Positions 18,889 to 29,454 of a stretch of 64,000 bases of DNA are shown piece after piece. The DNA lies in NCBI RefSeq assembly GCF_945906775.1, contig NZ_CAMDRE010000001.1, forward strand, positions 1,302,001 through 1,366,000, given 5' to 3'. Each line of letters begins with the position of its first letter. Within the stretch, counting starts at the first letter, position 1. Origin of the DNA: Citrobacter sp. Marseille-Q6884 (GTDB taxonomy: Bacteria > Pseudomonadota > Gammaproteobacteria > Enterobacterales > Enterobacteriaceae). The notes beneath the pieces were generated by a model. It saw nothing but the letters and a program-made list of their open reading frames with translations. It did not search any database and had not been told where the DNA came from. Both the position numbers and the translations under genes were made by a program.

Positions 18889-19206
18889 TCAGTACTCCCA
18901 CGTTTCCGGGTTGATACCCAGTTCACGCATGATCACCTTTGCTTCTTCCGGTATTTCATCACTGCGCTCTTTACGCAGATCGTCATCGTTGGGTAACGGT
19001 TGACCGGTAAAAGCATGCAGAAACGCTTCACACAGCAGTTCGCTGTTGGTGGCGTGGCGCAGGTTGTTTACCTGGCGACGCGTGCGCTCATCGGTAAGGA
19101 TTTTTAACACCTTCAGAGGAATGGAAACCGTAATTTTTTTGACTTGCTCACTCTTCTTACCGTGCTCAGCGTATGGGCTGATATATTCGCCGCTCCATTC
19201 AGCCAT
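18889..19206 (-). CDS. metJ: methionine repressor MetJ
   Basis: Ribbon-helix-helix repressor of the methionine regulon, using S-adenosylmethionine as corepressor and binding tandem 8-bp met boxes. I chose ATG 19206 (MAEWSGEYI), giving 105 residues as in E. coli. The open frame runs 32 codons further but lacks similarity there. The DNA-contacting strand KKITVSIPLKVLKIL is at about 22-36. It is divergent from metBL, and both are controlled from the shared 266-bp region containing met boxes. Confidence 0.99.
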   Translation of the reverse strand: MAEWSGEYISPYAEHGKKSEQVKKITVSIPLKVLKILTDERTRRQVNNLRHATNSELLCEAFLHAFTGQPLPNDDDLRKERSDEIPEEAKVIMRELGINPETWEY

Positions 19207-19378
19207 GAGATACTTAATCCTCTTCGTCATTAATATTGAGGCCAGAACCTGAGCCCGGACCATAATTGCGCGTAGTTTATCGTAGTGGCGCGGCCCTGAC
19301 ACGAAGTTAGCCGACGCAGATGTACGCTAATGCATATAATTTTAACGGCTATTTCCAGTTTGCTCAATCTATACGCAA

Positions 19379-19410
19379 AGAAGTTTAGATGTCCAGATGT
19401 ATTGACGGCT
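19379..19410. promoter_or_regulatory. MetJ operator (met boxes) in the metJ/metB region
   Basis: Four consecutive 8-bp units resembling AGACGTCT: AGAAGTTT (19379), AGATGTCC (19387), AGATGTAT (19395) and TGACGGCT (19403). The middle two are closest to consensus. They lie 60-95 bp before metB, over the expected promoter. Confidence 0.75.
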
Positions 19411-19472
19411 ATTATAACAATGTTTACTCTGGTGCCTGACTTTTCACCGACTCAGCCCAGGACTTCCTCAAT

Positions 19473-20633
19473 ATGACGCGTAAACAGGCCACCATCGCAG
19501 TGCGTAGCGGGTTAAATGACGACGAGCAGTACGGTTGCGTTGTCCCGCCGATTCACCTTTCCAGTACGTATAATTTCACCGGCTTTAATGAGCCTCGCGC
19601 CCATGACTACTCCCGTCGTGGCAACCCGACGCGTGATGTCGTCCAGCGAGCGCTGGCGGAACTGGAGGGCGGCGCGGGTGCGGTGTTGACGAATACAGGC
19701 ATGTCGGCAATTCATCTGGTCACCACGGTATTCCTGAAACCTGGCGATCTGCTGGTGGCGCCGCACGACTGCTACGGCGGCAGCTATCGTCTGTTTGACA
19801 GCCTGGCGAAACGCGGCTGTTATCGCGTGCTGTTTGTCGATCAAGGAAATGAGCAGGCTCTGAAGGCGGCCCTGGCAGAAAAACCCAAGCTGGTACTGGT
19901 GGAAAGCCCAAGCAATCCGCTGTTACGCGTGGTCGATATTGCGAAAATCTGCCAACTGGCGCGTGAAGCCGGGGCGGTGAGTGTTGTGGACAACACTTTT
20001 TTAAGCCCGGCACTGCAAAATCCACTGGCATTGGGCGCCGATCTGGTGTTGCATTCATGCACGAAATATTTAAACGGTCACTCAGACGTGGTGGCGGGTG
20101 TGGTGATTGCAAAAGATCCTGACACAGTCACTGAACTGGCATGGTGGGCGAATAATATCGGCGTCACCGGCGGCGCATTTGACAGTTATCTGTTGCTGCG
20201 TGGCCTACGGACTCTGTCGCCGCGTATGGAAGTGGCACAGCGCAATGCCCAGGCGATTGTCGATTATCTGCAAACCCAACCGCTGGTGAAAAAACTGTAT
20301 CACCCGTCACTGCCGGAGAATCAGGGGCATGAGATTGCTGCGCGCCAACAAAAAGGCTTTGGCGCAATGTTGAGTTTTGAACTGGATGGCGATGAGCAAA
20401 CGCTGCGTCGTTTCCTGAGCGGGCTGTCACTGTTTACGCTGGCGGAATCGTTAGGGGGTGTTGAAAGTCTGATCTCCCACGCCGCGACCATGACACACGC
20501 GGGTATGGCGCCAGAAGCGCGTGCTGCTGCCGGAATTTCTGAAACGCTGCTGCGTATCTCTACCGGTATTGAAGATGGCGAAGATTTAATTGCCGACCTG
20601 GAAAATGGCTTCCGGGCTGCAAACAAGGGGTAA
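19473..20633 (+). CDS. metB: cystathionine gamma-synthase
   Basis: A PLP-dependent enzyme of the Cys/Met metabolism family. It joins O-succinylhomoserine and cysteine to cystathionine in the trans-sulfuration branch of methionine synthesis. Its 386 residues match E. coli. The PLP lysine is in LHSCTKYLNGHSD (Lys198), with the substrate-binding YSRRGNPTRD near 46-55 and the SLGGVESL motif near 326. It is first in metBL, 2 bp before the metL start, so translation is probably coupled. It is under MetJ control. Confidence 0.99.
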   Translation: MTRKQATIAVRSGLNDDEQYGCVVPPIHLSSTYNFTGFNEPRAHDYSRRGNPTRDVVQRALAELEGGAGAVLTNTGMSAIHLVTTVFLKPGDLLVAPHDCYGGSYRLFDSLAKRGCYRVLFVDQGNEQALKAALAEKPKLVLVESPSNPLLRVVDIAKICQLAREAGAVSVVDNTFLSPALQNPLALGADLVLHSCTKYLNGHSDVVAGVVIAKDPDTVTELAWWANNIGVTGGAFDSYLLLRGLRTLSPRMEVAQRNAQAIVDYLQTQPLVKKLYHPSLPENQGHEIAARQQKGFGAMLSFELDGDEQTLRRFLSGLSLFTLAESLGGVESLISHAATMTHAGMAPEARAAAGISETLLRISTGIEDGEDLIADLENGFRAANKG

Positions 20634-20635
20634 AC

Positions 20636-23068
20636 ATGAGTGTGATTGCGCAGGCAGGGGCGAAGGGTCGTCAACTGCACAAATTTGGTGGTAGTAGTCT
20701 GGCAGACGTGAAATGTTATTTGCGTGTCGCAGGTATTATGGCGGAGTACTCGCAGCCTGACGATATGATGGTTGTTTCCGCCGCGGGCAGTACCACTAAC
20801 CAGTTGATTAGCTGGCTGAAGTTAAGTCAGACCGACAGGCTCTCTGCGCATCAGGTTCAGCAGACTTTACGCCGCTATCAGAGTGAACTGATTAGCGGCT
20901 TGTTACCGCCAGAAGTGGCTGATGAGTTGATTAGCGCGTTTATTCACGATCTGGAACGTCTGGCCGGTTTACTCGACAGTGGTGTGAACGATGCGGTCTA
21001 CGCCGAAGTCGTAGGGCATGGGGAAGTGTGGTCGGCGCGTCTGATGTCTGCCGTGCTTAACCAGCAGGGACTGGAATCGGCCTGGCTGGATGCGCGTGAG
21101 TTTTTGCGTGCTGAACGCGGCGCTCAACCACAGGTTGATGAAGGTCTCTCATACCCATTATTGCAACAGCTGCTGGCGCAGCATCCGGGAAAACGCCTGG
21201 TCGTCACCGGGTTTATCAGTCGCAGTAATGAGGGCGAAACGGTACTGCTGGGTCGTAACGGTTCTGACTACTCGGCGACACAGGTCGGTGCGCTGGCGGG
21301 TGTTTCTCGTGTGACCATCTGGAGCGACGTTGCCGGGGTTTACAGCGCCGATCCGCGTAAAGTCAAAGATGCCTGTTTGTTGCCGCTGCTGCGTCTTGAT
21401 GAAGCCAGCGAGCTGGCTCGTCTGGCCGCGCCGGTTCTGCATGCCCGCACCTTACAGCCGGTATCGGGTAGCGATATCGACCTCCAGTTACGCTGTAGTT
21501 ATACGCCGGAGCAGGGATCGACGCGTATTGAACGCGTGCTCGCTTCCGGTACTGGCGCGCGTATTGTCACCAGTCATGATGATGTCTGCCTGATCGAGTT
21601 CCTGGTGCCTAAAGGCCAGGATTTTAAGCAGGCGCATAAAGAAATTGATCAGATTTTAAAACGCAGACAGGTGCGTCCGCTGGCGGTTGGCGTACATCCT
21701 GATCGTCAGTTATTGCAATTTTGCTATACCTCAGAAGTCGCCGACAGCGCATTGAAAATTCTGGATGAAGCCGGTTTGCCGGGCGAGCTGCGTTTGCGTC
21801 AGGGTCTGGCGCTGGTGGCGATGGTCGGAGCCGGGGTGACGCGTAATCCGCTGCATTGCCACCGTTTCTGGCAGCAGCTGAAAGGCCAGCCGGTCGAGTT
21901 TACGTGGCAGTCGGAAGAGGGCATCAGCCTGGTTGCCGTGCTGCGTACCGGGCCGACTGAAAGCCTGATTCAGGGGCTGCACCAGTCTATTTTCCGTGCA
22001 GAAAAACGCATTGGCCTGGTGCTGTTCGGTAAGGGAAACATTGGCTCTCGCTGGCTGGAGCTGTTTGCCCGCGAGCAGAGCACACTGTCAGCGCGCACGA
22101 GCTGTGAATTCGTACTGGCTGGCGTGGTGGATAGTCGTCGCAGCCTGTTGAACTACGAAGGGCTGGATGCCAGCCGCGCACTGGCCTTTTTCGATGACGA
22201 AGCGGTTGAACAGGATGAAGAGTCGCTGTTCCTGTGGATGCGTGCCCATCCGTATGACGACTTAGTGGTCCTGGACGTGACGGCAAGCGAGCAGCTGGCC
22301 GATCAGTATCTGGATTTCGCCAGTCACGGTTTTCACGTGATCAGCGCCAACAAACTGGCGGGGGCGAGCACCAGCGATAAGTATCGCCAAATCCACGATG
22401 CGTTTGAGAAAACCGGCAGACACTGGCTGTATAACGCCACCGTTGGCGCAGGGTTGCCGATCAACCATACCGTGCGCGATCTGATCGATAGCGGCGATAC
22501 CATTCTGTCGATCAGCGGGATCTTCTCCGGTACGTTATCCTGGTTGTTCCTGCAATTTGATGGCTCTGTGCCGTTCACCGATCTGGTGGATCAGGCGTGG
22601 CAGCAGGGGCTGACGGAGCCCGACCCGCGTGTGGACCTCTCCGGCAAAGACGTGATGCGTAAGCTGGTGATTCTGGCGCGCGAAGCAGGTTACGACATCG
22701 AGCCGGATCAGGTTCGTGTGGAGTCGCTGGTGCCCGCACACTGCGAAGAAGGCTCCATTGACCATTTCTTCGAAAATGGTGATGAGCTGAACGAGCAGAT
22801 GGTACAACGCCTGGAAGCCGCCCGTGAAATGGGGCTGGTGTTGCGCTATGTGGCGCGCTTCGACGCCAACGGCAAAGCGCGCGTTGGGGTTGAAGCTGTC
22901 CGTCATGAACACCCGCTGGCGGCGTTGCTGCCGTGCGACAACGTGTTTGCCATTGAAAGCCGCTGGTACCGCGATAACCCGCTGGTGATCCGTGGACCTG
23001 GCGCGGGTCGTGATGTGACCGCTGGCGCTATTCAGTCGGACATCAACCGCCTGGCGCAGTTGCTGTAA
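20636..23068 (+). CDS. metL: bifunctional aspartokinase II / homoserine dehydrogenase II
   Basis: An 810-residue fused enzyme catalysing the first and third steps of the aspartate pathway toward homoserine. The N-terminal aspartate kinase has KFGGSSLAD at about 16-24 and GRNGSDYSATQVGALAG near 210. A central regulatory/interface region follows, then the homoserine dehydrogenase domain from about 460 with the nucleotide loop FGKGNIGSRW and ANKLAGA near 580. MetL is repressed through MetJ rather than feedback-inhibited by threonine. It is the second gene of metBL, and a REP palindrome follows. Confidence 0.99.
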   Translation: MSVIAQAGAKGRQLHKFGGSSLADVKCYLRVAGIMAEYSQPDDMMVVSAAGSTTNQLISWLKLSQTDRLSAHQVQQTLRRYQSELISGLLPPEVADELISAFIHDLERLAGLLDSGVNDAVYAEVVGHGEVWSARLMSAVLNQQGLESAWLDAREFLRAERGAQPQVDEGLSYPLLQQLLAQHPGKRLVVTGFISRSNEGETVLLGRNGSDYSATQVGALAGVSRVTIWSDVAGVYSADPRKVKDACLLPLLRLDEASELARLAAPVLHARTLQPVSGSDIDLQLRCSYTPEQGSTRIERVLASGTGARIVTSHDDVCLIEFLVPKGQDFKQAHKEIDQILKRRQVRPLAVGVHPDRQLLQFCYTSEVADSALKILDEAGLPGELRLRQGLALVAMVGAGVTRNPLHCHRFWQQLKGQPVEFTWQSEEGISLVAVLRTGPTESLIQGLHQSIFRAEKRIGLVLFGKGNIGSRWLELFAREQSTLSARTSCEFVLAGVVDSRRSLLNYEGLDASRALAFFDDEAVEQDEESLFLWMRAHPYDDLVVLDVTASEQLADQYLDFASHGFHVISANKLAGASTSDKYRQIHDAFEKTGRHWLYNATVGAGLPINHTVRDLIDSGDTILSISGIFSGTLSWLFLQFDGSVPFTDLVDQAWQQGLTEPDPRVDLSGKDVMRKLVILAREAGYDIEPDQVRVESLVPAHCEEGSIDHFFENGDELNEQMVQRLEAAREMGLVLRYVARFDANGKARVGVEAVRHEHPLAALLPCDNVFAIESRWYRDNPLVIRGPGAGRDVTAGAIQSDINRLAQLL

Positions 23069-23079
23069 CGCATAAATGT

Positions 23080-23114
23080 CGTATCCGGCCTGTCGGTCTC
23101 GCAGGCCGGATACG
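23080..23114. repeat. REP palindrome after metL
   Basis: CGTATCCGGCCTG at 23080-23092 and CAGGCCGGATACG at 23102-23114 form a perfect 13-bp inverted repeat with a 9-nt loop, 11 nt beyond the metL stop. It is a clean REP arm pair that may also stabilise the mRNA end. Confidence 0.88.
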
Positions 23115-23296
23115 ATTCGATGACATTGCTACCCTTTCTGTAGAGCGGTTTTTTCACTTTCCTCCCCCAGGCCTTTCTTTTGCTATTGCGTTATCCCGCC
23201 GTCAGTCAGTTAAATGAATTTTTTTCATCTTCACTGAGTAATCCTCACCTTTATCGATGATTTTTGTGTTGACGCCCGTCCCCTTTTGCGGCATTT

Positions 23297-23328
23297 TTAC
23301 ATCTAGACGTCTAAACGTATAGCAGTTC
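23297..23328. promoter_or_regulatory. MetJ operator of metF
   Basis: Four contiguous 8-bp met boxes: TTACATCT, AGACGTCT (a perfect consensus at 23305-23312), AAACGTAT and AGCAGTTC. They lie 42-73 bp before the metF start. Confidence 0.88.
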
Positions 23329-23369
23329 ACAACACAACATATAACGACAAAAGATTGATGAGGTAAGGT

Positions 23370-24257
23370 ATGAGCTTTTTTCACGCCAACCAGCGGGAAG
23401 CCCTGAATCAGAGCCTGGCAGAAGTACAGGGTCAGATTAATGTTTCGTTCGAGTTTTTCCCGCCGCGCACCAGTGAAATGGAGCAAACCCTGTGGAACTC
23501 CATCGATCGCCTGAGCAGCCTGAAGCCAAAGTTTGTTTCTGTGACCTACGGGGCAAACTCTGGTGAGCGTGACCGTACGCACAGCATCATTAAAGGGATT
23601 AAGGATCGCACTGGCCTCGAAGCGGCTCCGCATCTGACCTGCATTGATGCGACGCGTGATGAGTTACGCACTATTGCCCAGGATTACTGGAATAACGGTA
23701 TTCGTCATATTGTCGCTCTGCGCGGCGACCTGCCGCCGGGTGGCGGTAAGCCGGATATGTACGCTTCCGATCTGGTGACGCTGCTGAAAGACGTCGCGGA
23801 TTTTGATATTTCGGTTGCAGCTTATCCAGAAGTGCATCCAGAGGCGAAAAGCGCCCAGGCTGATTTGCTGAACCTGAAGCGTAAGGTCGATGCCGGTGCG
23901 AACCGCGCCATCACCCAGTTTTTCTTTGATGTGGAAAGCTATCTGCGTTTTCGCGATCGCTGCGTATCTGCGGGAATTGACGTGGAGATTATTCCGGGCA
24001 TCCTGCCAGTTTCCAACTTTAAGCAGGCGAAAAAATTCGCCGATATGACCAATGTTCGCATTCCAGCGTGGATGTCTACAATGTTTGATGGTCTGGATGA
24101 TGATGCTGAAACCCGCAAACTGGTGGGGGCAAATATCGCCATGGACATGGTGAAAATCTTAAGCCGTGAAGGCGTGAAGGATTTCCATTTTTACACGCTC
24201 AATCGTGCCGAAATGAGCTACGCGATTTGTCACACATTGGGTGTCAGACCGTATTAA
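23370..24257 (+). CDS. metF: 5,10-methylenetetrahydrofolate reductase
   Basis: FAD- and NADH-dependent TIM-barrel enzyme reducing 5,10-methylene-THF to 5-methyl-THF, the methyl donor for methionine synthase. It has 295 residues against 296 in E. coli. The catalytic Glu28 is in VSFEFFPPRT and the folate-binding aspartate in ALRGDLPPGG (about 120). An AYPEVHPEA segment is also present. It is separately transcribed from metBL and repressed by MetJ through the met boxes upstream. A terminator follows within 40 bp. Confidence 0.99.
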   Translation: MSFFHANQREALNQSLAEVQGQINVSFEFFPPRTSEMEQTLWNSIDRLSSLKPKFVSVTYGANSGERDRTHSIIKGIKDRTGLEAAPHLTCIDATRDELRTIAQDYWNNGIRHIVALRGDLPPGGGKPDMYASDLVTLLKDVADFDISVAAYPEVHPEAKSAQADLLNLKRKVDAGANRAITQFFFDVESYLRFRDRCVSAGIDVEIIPGILPVSNFKQAKKFADMTNVRIPAWMSTMFDGLDDDAETRKLVGANIAMDMVKILSREGVKDFHFYTLNRAEMSYAICHTLGVRPY

Positions 24258-24266
24258 ACAGCTCCC

Positions 24267-24293
24267 CCAGCCCTCTACGGAGGGCTTTTTATT
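24267..24293 (+). terminator. terminator of metF
   Basis: The stem AGCCCTC / GAGGGCT around a TACG loop, followed by TTTTTATTG. Confidence 0.85.
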
Positions 24294-24299
24294 GATCCT

Positions 24300-24415
24300 T
24301 TTGATCTACATCTCTGTAACTAAAAAAATAAAAGGAATTAGCTATCGAATCTGTGGGTTATTTCGACTATATCTTATCTCTGGTGGTGTATATCGTAGCT
24401 AGAACACTGTAAAGG
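24300..24415 (+). promoter_or_regulatory. katG promoter region, probable OxyR target
   Basis: An A/T-rich 168-bp gap between metF and katG with several ATAG/CTAT-like tetranucleotides spaced about 10 bp apart (GCTATCG, GACTATATC, CTTATCTC). That is the pattern OxyR recognises. The assignment rests on the known OxyR control of katG. Exact contacts are not resolved. Confidence 0.45.
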
Positions 24416-24425
24416 GAGCATATAG

Positions 24426-26606
<2,181 letters not shown>

Positions 26607-26618
26607 TCTCAACGGCTA

Positions 26619-26661
26619 ACACTTCAGCGGCTGCTTCCCGGCAGTCGCTGAAGTTTTTTTT
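26619..26661 (+). terminator. terminator of katG
   Basis: ACTTCAGCGGCTG and CAGTCGCTGAAGT form a long imperfect stem (26621-26654), followed by eight T residues. Confidence 0.9.
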
Positions 26662-26706
26662 GAGGCGTATAGTGAACAAAGGAAAGGTCACTCTACGGGA
26701 TTTATC

Positions 26707-27627
26707 ATGTCTGCCTCAGGAAAGAGCAACCCACTGGCCGTCAGTGGTCTTCTCATTCTCACGCTTATCTGGAGTTACAGCTGGATCTTCATGAAGCAAG
26801 TCACGAGCTATATTGGCGCGTTTGACTTCACTTCCCTGCGCTGTATTTTCGGCACCCTCGTCTTATTTCTTGTTTTGCTCCTGCGTGGTCGTGGGTTACG
26901 CCCGACGCCGTTTAAATTTACCCTGGCGATAGCGTTATTACAGACCTGCGGCATGATCGGTCTGGCGCAGTGGGCGCTGGTCAGCGGTGGGGCGGGGAAA
27001 GTCGCCATCCTCACCTATACCATGCCGTTCTGGGTCGTGATTCTGGCGGCGCTATTTCTGGGGGAACGGTTTCGACGCATGCAATATGCGGCAATCGGCA
27101 TTGCTGCCATCGGACTGGTGCTGGTGATGCAGCCGTGGCAGCTTGATTTCACTTCGATGAAAAGCGCGCTGCTGGCGATCCTTTCCGGTGTGAGCTGGGG
27201 GGCGAGCGCAATTGTTGCCAAGCGAATGTACGCTCGTCATCCGGGGATTGATTTGCTCTCGCTCACGGCGTGGCAGATGCTGTATGCCGCGCTGGTCATG
27301 AGTGTCGTGGCCTGGTGGGTGCCTCAACCGAAAGTTGACTGGCAGCCTATTGTCTTTTGGGCGCTGGCCTATAGCGCCATTCTGGCCACCGCGCTGGCAT
27401 GGAGCCTGTGGTTGTTTGTGCTGAAAAATCTGCCTGCAAGTATTGCCAGTTTAAGTACGCTGGCGGTACCGGTGTGCGGTGTACTGTTTTCCTGGTGGCT
27501 GCTTGGTGAAAATCCCGGGCCCATTGAAGGCGGCGGCATTGTGCTGATTGTACTGGCGTTGGCGCTTGTGAGCCGGAAAACACAGGCGGATGGAAAAATG
27601 AGGCGACAGGCAGGGCATTCAAAATAA
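26707..27627 (+). CDS. yijE: EamA/DMT-family exporter YijE
   Basis: A 306-residue inner-membrane protein of the drug/metabolite transporter superfamily, with ten predicted helices in two EamA repeats of five (about 10-145 and 155-290). The N-terminal region GLLILTLIWSYSWIFMK and the second-repeat GVSWGASAIVAKR are typical. E. coli YijE (301 residues) has been reported to export cystine. I infer the same substrate from similarity only. The C-terminal tail is short and basic. It lies between katG and the convergent gldA. Confidence 0.95.
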   Translation: MSASGKSNPLAVSGLLILTLIWSYSWIFMKQVTSYIGAFDFTSLRCIFGTLVLFLVLLLRGRGLRPTPFKFTLAIALLQTCGMIGLAQWALVSGGAGKVAILTYTMPFWVVILAALFLGERFRRMQYAAIGIAAIGLVLVMQPWQLDFTSMKSALLAILSGVSWGASAIVAKRMYARHPGIDLLSLTAWQMLYAALVMSVVAWWVPQPKVDWQPIVFWALAYSAILATALAWSLWLFVLKNLPASIASLSTLAVPVCGVLFSWWLLGENPGPIEGGGIVLIVLALALVSRKTQADGKMRRQAGHSK

Positions 27628-27660
27628 CTCCCGACCTGAGCCGGGAGACTTCGTCAGATT

Positions 27661-28764
27661 TTATTCCCACTCTTGCAGATAACGCTGGCCGTACTGGTCA
27701 GCCACCAGCAGGGCGGCATACACCTGATCCGGTGTCGCACCGCCCGGCATGTTGTGAATGGTTTCGCCTTCGGCACAGGCAGCCTCAGCAACAATGCGCA
27801 TCTTCGCCGGAATATCCTGTTTAATATCCAGCTGCGCTAAGGTGATTGGCAAGCCAACGGAATGGCACAACGCCGCAGCGGTTTCAATTTCCTCTACCGG
27901 TGCGTTCTCAAGCACCAGTTGCGTCAGCGTACCGAAAGCCACTTTCTCTCCATGATAGTAGTGATGTGCATCCGGGATGGCGGTCAAACCGTTGTGAATG
28001 GCATGTGCAGCAGCCAGACCGCCGCTCTCAAAGCCAACGCCGCTCAGATAGGTATTGGCTTCAATGACGCGTTCCAGTGCCGGAGTGACCACATGCTGCT
28101 CGGCAGCCAGCATGGCTTTCTCACCCTCTTCAAGGAGCGTGTTATAGCACAACTCCGCCAGCGCCAGTGCAGCCTGAGTACACTGTCCACCCGCCATGGT
28201 GGTTGCGCCGCTGCGTGAACAGGCGCGCGCTTCGAACCAGGTCGCCAGCGCATCGCCGATACCGGCTGCTAACAGTCGTGCCGGTGCGCCAGCCACAATT
28301 TTGGTATCAACGATGACTCTGTCCGGGTTATTCGGAAGCAGCAGATAGCGATCGAATTCGCCGGTATCGGTGTAAATGACGGACAGCGCGCTGCATGGCG
28401 CATCGGTAGAGGCGATGGTCGGTGCAATCGCGACCGGGACACCCATAAAGTGCGCCAGCGCTTTGGCGGTATCCAGTGTTTTACCGCCACCGATGCCGAG
28501 TACGGCTCCACACTGCGCTTTTTCCGCAACGCCGCGCAGGCGGTCGATCTCATTTTGTGAACATTCACCGCCGAACGGCGCAATTTCCAATGCCAGTTCT
28601 GCATCTTTGAAGCTTTTTTCGAGTGCAGGCTGCGCGAATCCTAAAACAAATTTGTCTCCGACGACCAGCCAGCGTTCAGCCAGTGGTTTGAGGTAGCTGC
28701 CAAGACGGGTAATGACATCTGCACCCTGGATGTACTTACCCGGTGATTGAATTATGCGATCCAT
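27661..28764 (-). CDS. gldA: glycerol dehydrogenase, NAD+-dependent
   Basis: A zinc-dependent group III alcohol dehydrogenase oxidising glycerol to dihydroxyacetone. In reverse it reduces dihydroxyacetone and methylglyoxal. It has 367 residues as in E. coli. The NAD+ motif GIGGGKTLDTAKA is near 92-104 and STDAPCSALSVIY near 121. Metal ligands are in GIGDALATW (Asp about 171), AAAHAIHNG (His about 254) and the YYHGEKVAFG histidine (about 271). It lies 11 bp downstream of fsaB, in an apparent operon with ptsA, which ties it to dihydroxyacetone produced by the aldolase. Confidence 0.97.
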   Translation of the reverse strand: MDRIIQSPGKYIQGADVITRLGSYLKPLAERWLVVGDKFVLGFAQPALEKSFKDAELALEIAPFGGECSQNEIDRLRGVAEKAQCGAVLGIGGGKTLDTAKALAHFMGVPVAIAPTIASTDAPCSALSVIYTDTGEFDRYLLLPNNPDRVIVDTKIVAGAPARLLAAGIGDALATWFEARACSRSGATTMAGGQCTQAALALAELCYNTLLEEGEKAMLAAEQHVVTPALERVIEANTYLSGVGFESGGLAAAHAIHNGLTAIPDAHHYYHGEKVAFGTLTQLVLENAPVEEIETAAALCHSVGLPITLAQLDIKQDIPAKMRIVAEAACAEGETIHNMPGGATPDQVYAALLVADQYGQRYLQEWE

Positions 28765-28775
28765 ACATATCTCCC

Positions 28776-29438
28776 TTACAGGTTGTGATGACCAAATGCG
28801 TTTTTCCAGTCTTGCTCAAACTTCTCTATTGCTGACTCTACCGCAGGGGTATTGAGCATTTGTTGAGCTACATCTAATGGCAGGGTAATTGCCTCGCATC
28901 CGGTCAGTAAGCAGTCCAGCGCCTGACGTGGTGTTTTAAAACTGGCAGCCAGCACCTTGCTGCTGGGCGCATGCAGCTCCAGCAACGTTTGTAACTCCTG
29001 CACCGTGCGGATACCGTCGCCGCCCTGAGCGTCGATGCGATTAACATACGGTGCGATATATTTTGCTCCCGCCAGCGCGGCCATTAACCCCTGCGCTGCG
29101 CTGTAAACGGCGGTACCTAATGTTGTAATGCCTTCTTTTTTCAATTGCTTGATGGCCGCCAGTCCTTCAGACGTGACCGGGATTTTCACCACGATATCCG
29201 GCAACGCATGACTCAGGCGCCTGGCTTCTTCCACCATGCCACTCGCATCCCGGCTCATGGTTTGGGCAAACAGAATGCCATTATCGCCAAGGGCCTTTTG
29301 CAGGCGTGGCAGCACCTCCCAGATAGATACTTTACTTGCCGCCACAATGCTCGGGTTGGTGGTGACGCCCGAGATGGGGAAAATACGGGACAGGCGTTCG
29401 ACTTCCGCCACGTTGGCGGTATCCAGATACAGTTCCAT
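28776..29438 (-). CDS. fsaB: fructose-6-phosphate aldolase 2
   Basis: Transaldolase-like class I aldolase (TalC/FsaB) that cleaves fructose 6-phosphate to dihydroxyacetone and glyceraldehyde 3-phosphate, or runs in reverse with several donors. I chose ATG 29438 (MELYLDTAN), giving the usual 220 residues. The longer frame to 29489 overlaps ptsA and is not conserved. Schiff-base Lys85 is in VVKIPVTSEG. Its place between ptsA (16 bp) and gldA suggests it processes a sugar phosphate imported by the adjacent PTS. The true substrate is unknown. Confidence 0.97.
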   Translation of the reverse strand: MELYLDTANVAEVERLSRIFPISGVTTNPSIVAASKVSIWEVLPRLQKALGDNGILFAQTMSRDASGMVEEARRLSHALPDIVVKIPVTSEGLAAIKQLKKEGITTLGTAVYSAAQGLMAALAGAKYIAPYVNRIDAQGGDGIRTVQELQTLLELHAPSSKVLAASFKTPRQALDCLLTGCEAITLPLDVAQQMLNTPAVESAIEKFEQDWKNAFGHHNL

Positions 29439-29454
29439 AGCAATAAATACCCTC

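Larger units (their letters stand above)
23069..23369. promoter_or_regulatory. metL-metF intergenic region
   Basis: A 301-bp region without a gene. It contains the REP palindrome, an unremarkable A/T-rich segment with likely metF promoter elements, and the metF met-box array. A ribosome site, GAGGTAAGGT, precedes the metF ATG. Confidence 0.6.

Noticed and set aside
18889..19302. The longer frame of metJ (137 codons)
   Set aside because: The first 32 codons are not conserved, while ATG 19206 gives the known 105-residue protein.
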